6,211 nucleotides of DNA from Nitrososphaerales archaeon TH5894 (GCA_014523485.1 JAATVK010000116.1:1-6211); one strand, 5' to 3'; positions 1 through 5,146 are shown, numbered from the stretch's first letter. Notes: a model not told the origin generated them from the letters alone. Numbers and translations are program-made.

Positions 1-1
1 T

Positions 2-469
2 CAAGAAAACCCTGTAGTGCAAAAGTTTGATAACGATGGCAATTTTATAAAGAAATGGGGTTCATATGGCTCCAAAGCTGGACAATTTGTTCATATTCAT
101 GATGTTATCTTGGATTCAGCAGATAATGTTTATGTAACTGATGGTAGAGATAATTCAAGAGTTGAAAAATTTGACAGTAATGGTAACTTTATTACAATGT
201 GGGGTTCTAAAGGAAGTAACAAAGGACAATTTATTGAAGACCATGGGATTGCAGTGGATAAACAGGGTAAGGTTTACGTAGTAGATACTAGAAACGTAAG
301 AATACAAAAGTTTGATAGTAACGGTAATTTTCTTACTATGTGGGGATCACTTGGGTGTAAAGATGATCAATTTCTAATTCCACATGATATAACAATTGAT
401 CTGAATGGTAATATTTATGTAAGTGATAGTGGGAATGTTCATTTTAGAGCAAATTATGAATGTAGTTAA
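2..469 (+). CDS. NHL-repeat beta-propeller protein, 3' end (5' end outside window)
   Basis: The reading frame is already open at base 2, ahead of the GTG at 17, so this is the C-terminal part of a longer protein and the GTG is not its start. Three consecutive units of 47-48 residues are visible, at bases 17-160, 161-301 and 302-442. Each has the pattern (V/I)-(Q/E)-K-F-D-x-x-G-N-F, then M/K-W-G-S, then G-Q-F, H-(D/G)-(I/V), and a closing (V/I)-Y-V-x-D. This is the NHL repeat signature: each unit forms one blade of a propeller, usually a protein or ligand binding scaffold, often outside the cell. The last unit stops right after the Y-V-S-D strand and ends in an unrelated eight-residue tail, F-R-A-N-Y-E-C-S, so the C-terminus may be truncated or frayed. 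Units 2 and 3 are also alike at DNA level (around 167-215 and 308-356), pointing to internal duplication. The family is clear; the molecular role is unknown. Confidence 0.85.
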   Translation, partial: QENPVVQKFDNDGNFIKKWGSYGSKAGQFVHIHDVILDSADNVYVTDGRDNSRVEKFDSNGNFITMWGSKGSNKGQFIEDHGIAVDKQGKVYVVDTRNVRIQKFDSNGNFLTMWGSLGCKDDQFLIPHDITIDLNGNIYVSDSGNVHFRANYECS

Positions 470-565
470 AATATTTACAAATTAAATGTGCATTCTCGGC
501 TAATAGTTTGAATTTTCATACAAATTATATTAATGCATTAAATAGTTCAAGTAACTTGTTTCATT

Positions 566-742
566 ATGAAGACAAATAATAACAATAAAAAGCAATATTT
601 TTTATTGTAATATCTTTTGTCTCTGATAACAACGGCATTGACATCTATAACATATTTATCATCTGGTCAAATTATAAACCCCGAACTACTGCTTCGAGGT
701 TCGAGTCCCACTCCCGGCGTCTCTTTGTATGGAATAAATTAA
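566..742 (+). pseudogene. Decayed signal-peptide ORF running into tRNA scar
   Basis: From ATG at 566 the frame reads M-K-T-N-N-N-N-K-K-Q-Y-F-L-L, then TAA (608-610). It then stays open as Y-L-L-S-L-I-T-T-A-L-T-S-I-T-Y-L-S-S-G-Q before ending at TAA 740. A lysine/asparagine-rich start followed by a hydrophobic stretch of about 20 residues is the pattern of an exported-protein signal peptide, here split by one stop codon. Beyond about base 690 the frame reads through the tRNA-like fragment and loses protein-like character, as if the body of the gene had been replaced by recombination. There is a TATA-like AT stretch (521-532) upstream. No function can be given; an accidental open frame in AT-rich DNA is possible. 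Confidence 0.35.
698..719 (+). other. tRNA gene 3'-end fragment, probable integration (att) scar
   Basis: These 22 bases match what the 3' end of a tRNA gene should look like. There are the last two bases of the T-stem (GG), a perfect T-loop TTCGAGT (700-706), the 3' T-stem strand CCCAC (707-711), the acceptor strand TCCCGGC (712-718) and a discriminator G (719). The 5' T-stem strand should be GTGGG but reads CGAGG, so only its last two bases pair. No matching acceptor strand GCCGGGA or anticodon arm is present upstream or downstream. It is therefore a fragment and not a functional tRNA. Archaeal tyrosine integrases commonly recombine in the 3' half of tRNA genes and leave exactly such a fragment at the far end of the element. 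On that model the element would lie to the left of this site. Confidence 0.55.
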
Positions 743-750
743 CAATGGAG

Positions 751-770
751 GGTAGCACGGTAGCGCTACC
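751..770 (+). repeat. GGTAGC repeat with 12-bp perfect palindrome
   Basis: GGTAGC occurs at 751-756 and again at 759-764. The second copy with the following GCTACC forms the perfect palindrome GGTAGCGCTACC (759-770), and the first copy could pair with the same GCTACC across an 8-base loop. It is notably GC-rich for this region and starts about 30 bases past the tRNA fragment. It could be a protein binding site or a small RNA hairpin; no function is shown. Confidence 0.5.
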
Positions 771-877
771 TATAATATAACAAATAAAATTACAATACCA
801 TACCTTCTAATATAATTATTCATATCTGAAAATTAAGAAAATCGCTATTTAACGATAACATTTTAAAAAAGTAAAAA

Positions 878-1314
878 TCAAGATTGGTACTGAGTTTTAT
901 TTATAATTCCCCAATTCGAAAAATCTGTAATTTCTCTTCCCAATTGCTTTTCTAATTTTTGGATTCTTAGTGCATACATTTCAATTTTATTATCTTCATG
1001 CTTGTTTTTTGGCAATTGTAAATCCTAGCCAGCACTTCTTAAGTGCCCCGAAGGTCTGATTTGGGTAATATAATGATGGTAATATGTCATAATATTTCTG
1101 ACCTCTTTTTTCATATTTAAAAGAATCCCATCCTGTTCGTTTGACCCATTTATCCTAATTACGTCTATATTTATGGTATCGCAAATCATTGATTTAATAG
1201 TTAAAATCCTAAATAGTTTTTTTATTTTTGATAATAGCTAACTGTCTGTACCCATCATCAGAAATATTATTTTTATAAATGTTTTCATTTTCATTTTTGA
1301 ATTAAAGTATCCAT
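878..1314 (-). pseudogene. Decayed minus-strand gene, unknown family
   Basis: Read on the minus strand, one frame is open from 1237 to 1028 (70 codons), hits TAG at 1025-1027, then stays open for 48 more codons to TGA at 878-880. Both halves have strongly protein-like composition. The first contains I-N-I-D-V-I-R-I-N-G and ends H-L-R-S-A-G. The second begins D-L-Q-L-P-K-N-K-H-E and contains a charged amphipathic helix (M-Y-A-L-R-I-Q-K-L-E-K-Q-L), a likely coiled coil. Upstream, coding-like sequence (D-D-G-Y-R-Q-L-A-I-I-K) continues in another frame, joining near a run of seven T (plus strand 1217-1223). A possible start is ATG 1312-1314, M-D-T-L-I-Q-K, needing one more frameshift. The intact gene would encode roughly 145 residues. 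I do not recognise the family. It is very likely non-functional. Confidence 0.6.
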
Positions 1315-1583
1315 ATTATATCATAAAAATAATGATATTCGTGATATTGATGACTTGGTAATTATATTATTTAATTAATTTTACAAAAATAATATTTAAT
1401 AAGAATGAACTAATGAGAATTATGATATAGTATAATTTCAAAATAAGTTTTTTAAGTAAGATCTAAATTGTAAAATTATTAGTTGACTATCAATTGTAAT
1501 AGCGATTCTATAGAATACTTTAAAGATTTTCAATAAATAAAATAGATTTTTTATTTATTCTCTATATATCTTTAATTATTTTA
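1315..1583. other. AT-rich non-coding stretch with palindromes
   Basis: No reading frame of protein-like composition is visible on either strand. The stretch contains one copy of the octamer AATAGCGA (1498-1505), a perfect 12-bp palindrome ATTCTATAGAAT overlapping it by one base (1505-1516), and a perfect inverted repeat with 11-bp arms (1532-1542 and 1549-1559) around a 6-base loop. The inverted repeat is made only of A and T and could be a weak terminator-like hairpin or chance. Confidence 0.5.
1532..1559. repeat. A/T-only inverted repeat, 11-bp arms
   Basis: AATAAATAAAA at 1532-1542 is exactly complementary to TTTTATTTATT at 1549-1559, with loop TAGATT. In RNA from the plus strand this would be a hairpin followed by T-rich DNA. 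Low-complexity composition makes a chance origin likely. Confidence 0.4.
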
Positions 1584-1760
1584 TTATAAAGATCTACAAT
1601 ATGGTTTGAACATGTATAGTGGATTTTGATAGCACCATTTTTTATAATATTCATTTATACTTGGTTTTAGTGCTGATTTTTCACTGCATATTTCACAATA
1701 AATTGTTGAGTTATTTTCTTCTAATTTCTAGTTTGTATTTTGAAATAAGATCCTTTTCAT
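1584..1760 (-). pseudogene. Short cysteine-rich remnant, possible zinc-binding
   Basis: On the minus strand, ATG at 1758-1760 lies directly after the double stop of the neighbouring membrane protein gene. It reads ten codons to TAG (1728-1730), then stays open for 47 codons to TAA (1584-1586). The second part contains Y-C-E-I-C-S-E-K, then K-W-C-Y and K-P-Y-C-R. This gives cysteines spaced C-x2-C-x17-C-x11-C, the kind of spacing seen in small zinc ribbons. The frame just before it carries another protein-like run (N-E-K-D-L-I-S-K-Y-K-L-E-I-R-R-K, about 1763-1716), so a frameshift near 1715 is an alternative explanation for the broken 5' end. No family is recognised. It could be the tail of a degraded gene or a chance frame. 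Confidence 0.3.
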
Positions 1761-1763
1761 TTA

Positions 1764-2288
1764 TTAAAATTTCAGACCACCAAACTTTTCTTTCCACACT
1801 ATTAAATAGTCTATAAAAAATGTTGCTCCTGCGCCTGCTAGTGAAAAGGCTATAATCGTAGAAAAATGACTCAATTCAATATGCCCATTATGAGCAAGTG
1901 AAACTATATATTCATGACTGAATATGATTATAAATACAATAATAGCAGAAATTGATGCTACAGATATTGCCTTACTTGCCTTTTCTTTTCCAGTGAGTGT
2001 TTTAAATAACATCTTTTTAGAATCTACTCCATTCATTCGAGTGATATAACGTCTAAGACTTTCTTGTTCTTCTGTAGAAAAAACTATCGCTTTAAATTCA
2101 ATACGGTAGTTATACTGCTTGTCAAGCAGATTTTCCTCGACAATCTTCCCATTTTCTTTTCTTTCTTTAATCCATATGCTTGACGGATTTTCAATATCTG
2201 TTATGCTGTGATGAAGTAATAATCCTTCAATTATGTAGTCTATTTCTACATCTTCAACTCTTATAATTACCTCTATCTCCCAATGCAT
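1764..2288 (-). CDS. Two-helix membrane protein with soluble N-terminal domain, unknown function
   Basis: This encodes 174 residues. Residues 1-100 look like a soluble, mixed alpha/beta domain that begins with a strand-like I-E-V-I-I-R-V segment and is rich in charged residues. Two membrane segments follow, at about 107-124 (A-I-S-V-A-S-I-S-A-I-I-V-F-I-I-I) and 143-165 (a glycine/alanine-rich A-G-A-G-A-T helix). A 17-residue loop with two histidines joins them, and a short basic tail ends the protein. The N-terminal domain is probably cytoplasmic, with both ends on the same side. The ATG start is supported by an AT-rich TATA-like box 23-32 bases upstream, as expected for leaderless archaeal messages. 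The gene lies 41 bases downstream of the 86-residue gene on the same strand but has its own promoter. I do not recognise the family; the membrane topology call is fairly secure. Confidence 0.75.
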   Translation of the reverse strand: MHWEIEVIIRVEDVEIDYIIEGLLLHHSITDIENPSSIWIKERKENGKIVEENLLDKQYNYRIEFKAIVFSTEEQESLRRYITRMNGVDSKKMLFKTLTGKEKASKAISVASISAIIVFIIIFSHEYIVSLAHNGHIELSHFSTIIAFSLAGAGATFFIDYLIVWKEKFGGLKF

Positions 2289-2310
2289 TAATGTATATTA
2301 TGAAATTTTA

Positions 2311-2320
2311 AAATATAATA
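2311..2320 (-). promoter_or_regulatory. TATA-like box for the two-helix membrane protein gene
   Basis: The minus strand reads TATTATATTT here, ending 23 bases before the ATG at 2288. This is the normal place for an archaeal TATA box serving a message that starts at or very near the start codon. No Shine-Dalgarno motif is present. Confidence 0.45.
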
Positions 2321-2329
2321 AAGTTAATA

Positions 2330-2590
2330 CTAACTATAACTATAGTTAATTGAATTTATTTTAATATTTTTATTATCATCAAGTTCCCAAATTTGATTTT
2401 TAACTTTTTTGATATCATCTTTAGATCCGTGAACAGTAACTAAAATCCCTCCATTTGCATCATCTTCTGTCTTTGATACACGAACAACATTCGGTATATT
2501 AGTAACATTTTTCATTATCATGGCACGACTCTTTCCTCTACATTCAACCATTATTGTACCATGTAACTTATTCTCACTTGTACTACTCAT
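2330..2590 (-). CDS. Small alpha/beta protein, possible ferredoxin-like (ACT/HMA-type) fold
   Basis: This encodes 86 residues. The predicted element order is strand (H-G-T-I-M-V-E-C, 10-17), helix (S-R-A-M-I-M-K-N-V, 21-29), strand (V-V-R-V-S-K, 35-40), strand (G-G-I-L-V-T-V-H, 48-55), helix (S-K-D-D-I-K-K-V-K-N-Q-I, 56-67) and a final strand (N-I-K-I-N-S-I). That beta-alpha-beta-beta-alpha-beta order is typical of small ferredoxin-like domains such as ACT, Lrp-type effector-binding (RAM) or heavy-metal-associated domains. There is no C-x-x-C metal motif, only a single Cys17, so metal transport is unlikely. No DNA-binding helix-turn-helix is attached. The ATG at 2590 has a TATA-like AAATATAC 22-29 bases upstream. 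It faces away from the HdeD-like gene across a structured 340-475 base intergenic region. The fold assignment is inference; the function is unknown. Confidence 0.7.
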   Translation of the reverse strand: MSSTSENKLHGTIMVECRGKSRAMIMKNVTNIPNVVRVSKTEDDANGGILVTVHGSKDDIKKVKNQIWELDDNKNIKINSINYSYS

Positions 2591-2610
2591 ACGATTATAT
2601 GAGCATTGTT

Positions 2611-2620
2611 TGTATATTTA
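2611..2620 (-). promoter_or_regulatory. TATA-like box for the 86-residue protein gene
   Basis: The minus strand reads TAAATATACA, ending 21 bases before the ATG at 2590, consistent with leaderless archaeal transcription. Confidence 0.45.
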
Positions 2621-2674
2621 CATTTCTCATAGATTATTTAAAATTACAATATATTTTTAATCATTTACAGTATA

Positions 2675-2695
2675 GTTATAATATGATATTATAAC
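2675..2695. promoter_or_regulatory. Perfect palindrome, 10-bp arms, candidate operator
   Basis: GTTATAATAT (2675-2684) and ATATTATAAC (2686-2695) are exact reverse complements around a single central G. The dyad lies about 85 bases upstream of the 86-residue gene start and in front of the divergent HdeD-like gene. Its size and symmetry suit a dimeric regulator, though its nearly pure A/T content raises the chance of coincidence. Confidence 0.4.
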
Positions 2696-2844
2696 ATATT
2701 GTTGTATGTATCAGTAGTATATTTTATTATATGGTAAAATTCCAAGGTTTTTACTTACAAATATAAAATAAAAACGGGAAAAACCAAAAATTACTATAAA
2801 TATGTTCCTAATATCATAATACATTTTATCATACTGTCTAAAAC

Positions 2845-2886
2845 GTAGAGAGGATTCATATTCTGGTAGAGAGGATTCATATTCTG
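2845..2886 (+). repeat. Perfect 21-bp tandem duplication
   Basis: Bases 2845-2865 and 2866-2886 are identical, head to tail with no spacer. The unit starts GTAGAGAGGATTC and ends ATATTCTG. It is less AT-rich than its surroundings. The exact identity of the copies suggests either a recent duplication or a doubled binding site upstream of the HdeD-like gene. Confidence 0.85.
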
Positions 2887-2905
2887 AATTTCATTTAGAA
2901 TAATC

Positions 2906-2922
2906 TCGCTATTTCGCCTATT
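2906..2922 (+). promoter_or_regulatory. Tandem TCGCTATT / TCGCCTATT repeat, candidate regulator site
   Basis: TCGCTATT (2906-2913) is followed directly by the near-copy TCGCCTATT (2914-2922). The same octamer appears, on the opposite strand and again in tandem, upstream of the gene at 3766, and singly at 842-849 and 1498-1505. Confidence 0.4.
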
Positions 2923-3065
2923 AACGCATTGCTTTGTTATTATCAGATTTGAATCTGTCACAAAAGGTTGATTACAATATTCTGTTAAAAATAAAAAATA
3001 TCAAATATAATGCAATAGAAATATTAAATAATAAGATCCAGATCAATAATCAAGAAATCTCATTT

Positions 3066-3626
3066 ATGACACAAGAAGTTTCAGTACCTAATTGGATAAG
3101 GGCAACACAGATAGGAATAGGTAGTTTGGCAATTATTTTATCAATTTTAGCTATAGCAATACCAAAGATTGGACCATCGATGGCTATTACATTAGTTGCT
3201 TTTACGTTATCAATAGTTGGTATTGAAAATATTTTTACAGGTATTATTGTACCTTCTTTATCAAAAAAATCTCGTATTATTAGTATAGTATTAGGAGCTG
3301 TCATTTTGGGATTTGGTATTTTCACTATTTTAAATCCCGTAGAGAGTGTAAAATTTTTAATTTTTATGATAGGGATAGCTCTTTTGATCAATGGTATCGT
3401 TAGAATAATAGGTAGTAGAACTAATAAGAGTGGCAAAAAGGAAAATAAAATTATTAAATTAGCTACAGGTATAGTTTCTATAGCCTTAGGAATATTTGTT
3501 TTGGCCGCTCCACAAATAGGTTTCATCATATTAATCATAGCAATAGCTATTGCACTAGTTATTCAAGGTATAGAAATAATCATATCCGGAATAAGAGGAA
3601 AAAGATCTAATATTTTGAGAAAATGA
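3066..3626 (+). CDS. DUF308/HdeD-like six-helix membrane protein
   Basis: This encodes 186 residues from the ATG at 3066. Six hydrophobic segments are visible, at about 14-33, 37-61, 70-89, 94-115, 130-148 and 150-174, arranged as three helix pairs. The first pair is joined by a tight P-K-I-G-P turn. Later pairs repeat the pattern G-(I/A)-x-x-(L/I)-x-x-G-I, then (L/A)-(N/A)-P, then a second helix ending G-I-x-x-I-I-x-G. This duplicated-pair layout and length match the HdeD/DUF308 family (about 190 residues), inner-membrane proteins linked in bacteria to acid or stress resistance; the archaeal role is not known. The same frame is open upstream to 2925, giving a TTG start at 2934 and 44 extra residues. 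I prefer ATG 3066 because it gives the usual family length and follows an AT-rich TATA-like stretch (3021-3034). A poly-T terminator follows the stop. Confidence 0.85.
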   Translation: MTQEVSVPNWIRATQIGIGSLAIILSILAIAIPKIGPSMAITLVAFTLSIVGIENIFTGIIVPSLSKKSRIISIVLGAVILGFGIFTILNPVESVKFLIFMIGIALLINGIVRIIGSRTNKSGKKENKIIKLATGIVSIALGIFVLAAPQIGFIILIIAIAIALVIQGIEIIISGIRGKRSNILRK

Positions 3627-3633
3627 GTAATAG

Positions 3634-3641
3634 TTTTTTTT
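3634..3641 (+). terminator. Poly-T terminator after HdeD-like gene
   Basis: A run of eight T starts eight bases after the TGA stop. Archaeal RNA polymerase terminates on such T-runs without needing a hairpin. Confidence 0.55.
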
Positions 3642-3720
3642 ACATCTATTTTCAATATATTTAATAACTTTTATGATAGAATGGCATATCAAATGAATGT
3701 TCTCTATTCTATTTTAGTGT

Positions 3721-3750
3721 TAGCGACAATAGCGACTAGTCCTTTATTTA
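3721..3750 (+). promoter_or_regulatory. Tandem TAGCGAC repeat next to TATA-like box
   Basis: TAGCGAC occurs at 3721-3727 and 3730-3736, a 9-base period. The second copy overlaps AATAGCGA (3728-3735), the reverse complement of the TCGCTATT motif upstream of the HdeD-like gene. A TATA-like CTTTATTTA follows at 3742-3750, before the ATG at 3766. A repeat placed just upstream of a TATA box is where an archaeal activator would sit. Confidence 0.4.
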
Positions 3751-3765
3751 TGTTTTCTTTTACAG

Positions 3766-4233
3766 ATGAGTTCGGATATCCACAGCAAAGAAGAAAATCT
3801 AACTGATTTTATTGATATAAAAGAAATGAATCTAACTTTGGGTAAGCCCATGTATGCAGAAATATTTACAGTTCCAAAATTTCAAAATGATAATGATAAT
3901 AACTTAACCAGTTCTGTATATTCATTTTCAGGTAACGGAACTTTAAATGTTATAAAAATATTCGCAACTGGAAATGGTGTTATAGTACCAAGAGAAGATG
4001 GTACTAGTTCCATTACTGATGGCAGAGCACTTTTTACTTAAACTGAAAAAGGTAGTGCAAGTTATTCTTTTGAAGCAATAATAAAAATTGAAGAGAATGT
4101 AACAAGACACCTAGGTGCAGCATTCTTTGACGCAAACGCAACAGGAAACCTGGAATTTCTCGAGAATATTGTAGGAGTTTATAAAGCACTAATAGATGAA
4201 AAAGGAATCTTTGCTATGTGGGAGTTAAAATAA
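3766..4233 (+). pseudogene. Thaumarchaeal-type small beta-rich protein gene interrupted by one TAA
   Basis: The frame reads 91 codons from ATG 3766 to TAA (4039-4041), then continues in the same frame for 63 protein-like codons to TAA 4231-4233. The break falls between A-L-F-T and T-E-K-G-S-A-S-Y-S-F. Both sides fit one protein of about 155 residues. The first side has M-Y-A-E-I-F-T-V-P-K, S-F-S-G-N-G-T-L-N and G-N-G-V-I-V-P-R. The second side has A-A-F-F-D-A-N-A-T-G, L-E-N-I-V-G-V-Y and the end F-A-M-W-E-L-K. From memory this layout (GNGTLN, later FLxNxVGV, ending in a W-E-x-K) recurs in small ammonia-oxidising archaeal proteins of unknown function; that is recall, not a search. There is no frameshift and no drift in composition, so the stop is recent, a sequencing error, or read through. 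A single substitution from CAA, AAA or GAA would explain it. Confidence 0.65.
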
Positions 4234-4246
4234 ATAAAATTATATC

Positions 4247-4252
4247 TTTTTT
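4247..4252 (+). terminator. T-run terminator after interrupted gene
   Basis: Six T follow the distal TAA by 13 bases. A T-run in the right place for the full-length frame, and not for the early stop, fits an originally 155-codon gene. Confidence 0.35.
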
Positions 4253-4490
4253 CGTAAAAACAAAAGTTGTTATTTGATACCAATACCTGAATGTTGAATT
4301 ATACATAATCCATTATTAAAAAAAGAATACATTTCTTGAAAATTAATAATACCCTTTTTTTCAAATAATATATTCAACTTTTTTATTCTATGTGAATTTA
4401 TTATATACAATAGTTTGGTAGATAGTTGATTCGATTATTGGTTTAGATCATTAGAAAGAGAATATTTTTGATTATCTATATTCAACATCT

Positions 4491-4510
4491 TAATATTATA
4501 TTATTATAAA
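4491..4510 (+). promoter_or_regulatory. TATA-like promoter of the split-barrel gene
   Basis: TTATATTA-type sequence lies 18-28 bases before the ATG at 4520, and no Shine-Dalgarno motif is present, again fitting leaderless transcription. The 286-base gap before it (4234-4519) shows no coding frame, only scattered T- and A-runs such as T7 at 4355-4361. Confidence 0.45.
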
Positions 4511-4519
4511 AGATACAAT

Positions 4520-4999
4520 ATGAAAATATTGAATGCTGGACCAGGTTTCAGTCAACCAATGACAGAAGATGAAACCATATCATTTCTTACTAGTGGAAGA
4601 AGAAATATCTATATTGCTACTTTAGATGAAAAGAAAGAACCAAATATTCATCCTGTATGGTACTATTTTGATCCGTCCAAAGAAAAATTTTATATCGAGA
4701 CATCTAAACATTCAAAGAAAAAAAAGAATTTAGAAAATAATAAAATCGTATATTTTTGTGTAGATGAGCCCAATATACCATATAAAGGAGTGAGGGGAAA
4801 AGCAAAGGTAGCCATTATCCAAGATATTGATAGTATTGTTCCAATTTGTGAAAGAAATATGAAGAAATATCTTGGTAATTTAGAACATCCAATGGCAAAA
4901 GAATTGGTTAATCTTGCTAAAAGAGGCGAATCAGTAGCAATAGAAATCTCCCCCCTGTATTTCTCTACTTGGGATGATGGTAAAGTAAAATTTCAATAA
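4520..4999 (+). CDS. PPOX-type FMN/F420-binding split-barrel protein
   Basis: This encodes 159 residues, a usual length for single-domain members of the pyridoxamine 5'-phosphate oxidase-like split beta-barrel superfamily. A helix (T-E-D-E-T-I-S-F-L, 15-23) precedes the typical first barrel strands: R-R-N-I-Y-I-A-T-L-D (27-36), P-N-I-H-P-V-W-Y-Y-F (41-50), then K-F-Y-I-E-T (56-61). A lysine-rich S-K-K-K-K-N-L region (65-71) fits the cofactor phosphate-contacting helix, followed by I-V-Y-F-C-V-D (76-82) and the strand V-R-G-K-A-K-V (91-97). The last strand is V-A-I-E-I-S-P (139-145), with a closing Y-F-S-T-W. The family binds FMN or F420 and carries out flavin-dependent redox reactions or simply binds flavin; ammonia-oxidising archaea carry several F420-type members. 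The substrate is not predictable. The gene stands alone with its own promoter and is cytosolic (no signal peptide). Confidence 0.85.
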   Translation: MKILNAGPGFSQPMTEDETISFLTSGRRNIYIATLDEKKEPNIHPVWYYFDPSKEKFYIETSKHSKKKKNLENNKIVYFCVDEPNIPYKGVRGKAKVAIIQDIDSIVPICERNMKKYLGNLEHPMAKELVNLAKRGESVAIEISPLYFSTWDDGKVKFQ

Positions 5000-5018
5000 A
5001 TACGACCTAAACTCTATT

Positions 5019-5040
5019 GATATGTATCCTCATATCTCCT
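5019..5040 (+). terminator. Weak hairpin after split-barrel gene
   Basis: GATATG (5019-5024) and CATATC (5031-5036) can pair around a 6-base loop 20 bases after the stop, followed by a pyrimidine-rich stretch. T-rich sequence further on (5052-5060) is an equally good archaeal termination site. The support for this hairpin is weak. Confidence 0.25.
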
Positions 5041-5146
5041 CCTTTCAAGAATTTATTTTTATCTAATAAACTGTTGTGACAATAACAAATATTCTTTTAT
5101 GATCATTTGTATATTGTTAATATAGTATGTAAATTATATTATACTA

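Larger units (their letters stand above)
2591..2933. other. Divergent intergenic region rich in repeats
   Basis: No coding frame is visible. The region separates the minus-strand 86-residue gene from the plus-strand HdeD-like gene. It holds a TATA-like box for the former (2611-2620), a 21-base palindrome (2675-2695), a perfect 21-bp tandem duplication (2845-2886) and a tandem TCGCTATT-type repeat (2906-2922). This density of ordered elements suggests regulation of one or both genes, or an undetected small RNA. Confidence 0.5.

Noticed and set aside
633..770. A complete, intron-containing or permuted tRNA around the T-loop fragment
   Set aside because: No GCCGGGA acceptor strand, D-arm or anticodon arm that fits could be found on either side. 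The T-stem itself does not pair beyond two bases.
1032..1046. GCACTT-CTT-AAGTGC hairpin as a terminator
   Set aside because: It lies inside the pseudogene coding sequence (H-L-R-S-A region) and is explained by that; no T-run follows.
1619..1816. Plus-strand 65-codon hydrophobic frame beginning with GTG
   Set aside because: It overlaps the 3' end of the minus-strand membrane gene and the cysteine-rich remnant. Its phenylalanine/leucine-rich content is what the antisense of lysine/glutamate-rich coding gives. There is no promoter fit.
2337..2348. Palindrome TAACTATAGTTA as an operator
   Set aside because: It sits inside the last codons of the 86-residue gene, is short and A/T-rich, and fits chance or codon use.
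3050..3538. Minus-strand 162-codon frame opposite the HdeD-like gene
   Set aside because: It is a shadow of the six-helix membrane gene: hydrophobic codons on one strand give an open hydrophobic frame on the other. There is no promoter or family pattern.
5008..5048. Minus-strand ATG with a perfect GGAGGAGAT ribosome-site-like lead
   Set aside because: The frame is only eight codons, and the other genes here appear leaderless. The purine run is more likely chance or part of a terminator region.
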